Positions 62,225 through 64,000 of a stretch of 64,000 nucleotides of DNA are shown piece by piece. The notes under the pieces were generated by a model. That model searched no databases, had not been told where the DNA came from, and worked only from the letters and a program-made list of their open reading frames with translations. The first letter of the stretch is position 1; every line of letters starts with the position of its first letter. The position numbers and the translations under genes were made by a program. Origin of the DNA: Pseudoclavibacter sp. RFBB5 (GTDB lineage: Bacteria; Actinomycetota; Actinomycetes; Actinomycetales; Microbacteriaceae); the NCBI RefSeq assembly GCF_002931555.1, contig NZ_PSTZ01000010.1:267320-331319 (forward strand), read 5' to 3'.

Positions 62225-62411
62225 CTACCGCCCCGGGCGCTGGAACATCCCATAACCAATGACCACGACGAGCACCAGCGGCGTGAGGATGAAGAGCTAG
62301 GTCTGTCCAGTTGTCAGGTTGAACGCGCCTGTCGCAAGGAAACCAAGAACAAGCGCCAGGGCCCACGCCGCTACCAAAAAACACCGTGGAACGAGCGTTG
62401 CGTGGCTTCAT
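62225..62411 (-). pseudogene. Decayed small two-helix membrane protein gene
   Basis: ATG 62411 opens MKPRNARSTVF; an extra T in a run of six (62376-62381) shifts the frame, after which LVAAWALALVLGFLATGAF, NLTTGQT, an in-frame TAG (62297-62299), then LFILTPLVLVVVIGYGMF and QRPGR end at the TAG next to the zinc-ribbon start. Removing one T and one stop gives a sensible ~61-residue protein with two membrane helices. Two lesions make decay likelier than sequencing error. Confidence 0.5.
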
Positions 62412-62452
62412 ACTCGGCTTTTCTCGTGACCGGGCTGATCTGGCCCTGACAA

Positions 62453-62812
62453 TCACTCATCCTGTTGATACGCACCGCTGCTCTGTCGCTTTGTGTATCT
62501 CTGCTCGCTCGGCGCGGGATGGCGGAGGCGATCAAACAGCGCGTACCCGTCCATCCACCAGACGCGATCGATGTCGTTCTCCTCGGACCACTTGCGCATC
62601 TTCAGCACGATGAAAGCTACGTAGCTGATGTAGAGCGGAAAACAGATGAAGCTACCTAGGATGACCCATCCGTTCGGCACGGCCCAATACTGGACCCAGC
62701 ACGTCACCAGAACTGCGAAGACTGGCAATGGTGCGAGAAGTGCCGCACCGGCCAGCGCGGACCTCTTCGACATCAAGCGACTTTGCTTGGGCTTCTCCGG
62801 TGCCGTCTCCAT
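62453..62812 (-). CDS. Small membrane protein of unknown function
   Basis: 119 residues from ATG 62812. Basic N-terminus METAPEKPKQSRLMSKRSAL, two hydrophobic segments (LAGAALLAPLPVFAVLVTCW and WVILGSFICFPLYISYVAFI) and a hydrophilic, charged C-terminus with RKWSEENDIDRVWWMDGYAL. No recognised family. Same strand and close to the decayed membrane gene and zinc-ribbon gene, suggesting a former three-gene unit. Confidence 0.6.
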   Translation of the reverse strand: METAPEKPKQSRLMSKRSALAGAALLAPLPVFAVLVTCWVQYWAVPNGWVILGSFICFPLYISYVAFIVLKMRKWSEENDIDRVWWMDGYALFDRLRHPAPSEQRYTKRQSSGAYQQDE

Positions 62813-62931
62813 GCGGTGACAGTAACGCACCTCGCAGACGCGCAGGCGAGCGCAGCAGGTCGTGAGACATCTCGAACCCGTGGGTTTCGCGAAACGGGGT
62901 GCTGGCGAGTTCTCTCCGTCATGATGTTGCG

Positions 62932-63279
62932 ATGGTGAGGTGTGAACCGAAGAAGCGCATTCTGCGCCTGGCCTCCAGCTCGCCGGGGCAAGGGGATGCA
63001 GGCTCACCGTCCTGGCCCTACGACGTCGACTTCGTGCTGAGCGAAGGCCAGCCGTGGACTATCGGGCTCAGCGAGGGGGTGGGCCACGGGGCTGCCGGAC
63101 GTGTCGTCAGCATCGAAGAAGCCCTCCAAACGCGCTCACTGGCACACATCGTGAAGGCCGAAGGGAGGTGGCTGGTCCCCTATCTTCGGCGTCTGCACGC
63201 TGGCGGGCGAATCACCGAAGAGGAGCTCGTCGAGGACTATCCCAGTCGGCACGGCCGCCTTCCGCGCGTGATCACGTAG
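62932..63279 (+). CDS. Hypothetical protein
   Basis: 115 residues from ATG 62932 (a start at 62899 is possible). Soluble, no signal peptide; segments DVDFVLSEGQPWTIGLSEGV and VPYLRRLHAGGRITEEELVE look like genuine protein. No family recognised. Followed by a 104-bp gap and another unknown gene on the same strand. Confidence 0.5.
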   Translation: MVRCEPKKRILRLASSSPGQGDAGSPSWPYDVDFVLSEGQPWTIGLSEGVGHGAAGRVVSIEEALQTRSLAHIVKAEGRWLVPYLRRLHAGGRITEEELVEDYPSRHGRLPRVIT

Positions 63280-63383
63280 CAGGGGCATAACGGCGACGGC
63301 CTCGCAGTGCGCAACTCGCGGCGGATGCCGAGAGTCGAGTCTCCTCTATTCGTGCAATAGCTGAGCCCGTATGATCACGCCTC

Positions 63384-63875
63384 GTGAAGAGCCTGAACGT
63401 TTCGATGATCGTCGATTCCAGCTCGTGGTGGGACAAAGGGATCGAGGTGCCCAAGATTGACCACGAACCTGCCGGACCCGCGGCCTGGCTTCGGGACCAT
63501 CCATCGGTCTTCGACACCGGCCACGACGAGACGCTCCTGTTTGCGGAGACCGGACGCGGGGTCACCCGGTGCGGGACGGCTGACGACTTCAGGCAGGACG
63601 TCCTGTTCGAGAACGTGCCTATGGGGTACACCAGCCTGACGCTGCTCGAGAAGCGCGCGGTCGTCATGGGTGGTCGCGTTGCGCGCCTGTGGCCTGGTGA
63701 ACGTCGAACACAGGGATACGTCGCGGGCACGGTGGATGCGGCGGGGCGGCCTCTCGGGGCGGGGCACGATTCGATCCTCTGGCACAGCATTCACCGCGCG
63801 CTGCGATGGTCGGCGATCGTCCCGGATCGCCCGTTCACCGTCGGCGCCGTGCGCAGCTCACAGGCCTGGCACTGA
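63384..63875 (+). CDS. Hypothetical protein, probably leaderless
   Basis: 163 residues from GTG 63384. TATGAT at 63370-63375 is followed by 8 nt and GTG with no ribosome site, as in leaderless actinobacterial genes. Soluble; DSSSWWDKGIEVPKIDHEP and LFENVPMGYTSLTLLEKRAV look genuine. No recognised family. The last 125 bp of the window (63876-64000) show no gene. Confidence 0.5.
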   Translation: MKSLNVSMIVDSSSWWDKGIEVPKIDHEPAGPAAWLRDHPSVFDTGHDETLLFAETGRGVTRCGTADDFRQDVLFENVPMGYTSLTLLEKRAVVMGGRVARLWPGERRTQGYVAGTVDAAGRPLGAGHDSILWHSIHRALRWSAIVPDRPFTVGAVRSSQAWH

Positions 63876-64000
63876 TCGCCGTCGGCTCAGCTTGGCGGCA
63901 CCCGCATCCGACCGGCGGACACTCGGCTTGGTGCGCCCGTTCGGCTCGTCAGCTAGTTAGCCGACGACCCACGGAGCCGTGAGGCCCGCACGGAGGGCAC

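Noticed and set aside
61578..62456. 292-codon minus-strand frame
   Set aside because: Low-complexity Arg/Ser-rich translation that crosses the zinc-ribbon gene and the decayed membrane gene in the wrong frame; only its first residues coincide with the broken gene.
63930..63965. Terminator at TCGGCT...AGCCGA near the window end
   Set aside because: Only 6-bp arms with a 12-nt loop and no T-tract.

Overview
The window looks like chromosomal DNA of a high-GC actinobacterium. Gene family content, operons joined by ATGA/GTGA overlaps, strong G/C third-position bias and likely leaderless starts all point to Microbacteriaceae (a Microbacterium-like soil or plant associate); genus is not certain. 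Coding density is high and there is no rRNA, tRNA, CRISPR array or intact insertion sequence that I can see.

Layout. (1) 1-10.3 kb, housekeeping transport: end of fruK, fruA (fructose PTS), an AGCS sodium:amino-acid symporter, NhaA, a kinase/PLP-enzyme fusion and a DHA2 MFS exporter. (2) 10.4-24.6 kb, glycan uptake and hydrolysis: two ROK regulators flank a GH43 gene and a six-gene minus-strand operon (family-5 binding protein, permease, fused permease-ATPase, ATPase, GH106 alpha-L-rhamnosidase-like enzyme, esterase). (3) 24.6-35.0 kb, a minus-strand array matching the car/dgp type of C-glycoside catabolism: GMC-type FAD sugar oxidase, both subunits of a C-glycoside deglycosidase, two further xylose-isomerase-like TIM-barrel proteins, two Gfo/Idh/MocA oxidoreductases, a GH35/42-like glycosidase and a Sde182/DUF1593 protein; a LysR regulator diverges from it. 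(4) 36.9-53.4 kb, aromatic catabolism: one operon (two FAA hydrolases, cyclase, FAD monooxygenase, amidohydrolase, thiolase) with no ring-cleavage dioxygenase, and a complete 4-hydroxybenzoate to beta-ketoadipate operon (pobA-pcaH-pcaG-pcaB-pcaL-pcaI-pcaJ-pcaF). A toxin-antitoxin locus with a frameshifted toxin and an SDR gene lie between them. (5) 53.5-61.4 kb: two GH3 beta-glycosidases, an esterase and two more ROK regulators. (6) 61.5-64 kb: a decayed IS30-type transposase, small hypothetical genes and a decayed membrane-protein gene.

How it may work together (inference): plant aryl glycosides, plausibly flavonoid O- and C-glycosides, are trimmed by GH43, GH106, GH3 and esterases; a C-linked glucose is oxidised at C3 by the GMC enzyme and the C-C bond is cut by the deglycosidase; the sugar is handled by the isomerase/oxidoreductase set, and the aromatic part drains through the monooxygenase/hydrolase operon and pobA-pca.

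Two cross-cutting signals are not explained by the genes. A 21-bp palindrome (TTATGT, 9-nt spacer, ACATAA; half-site roughly TTATGTnCG) recurs upstream of the glycoside and aromatic operons and at two promoters fills exactly the -35/-10 spacer. Two alternating ~64-bp palindromic repeat families occupy three intergenic regions, one beside a 7/8-bp minisatellite that runs into a thiolase stop codon.
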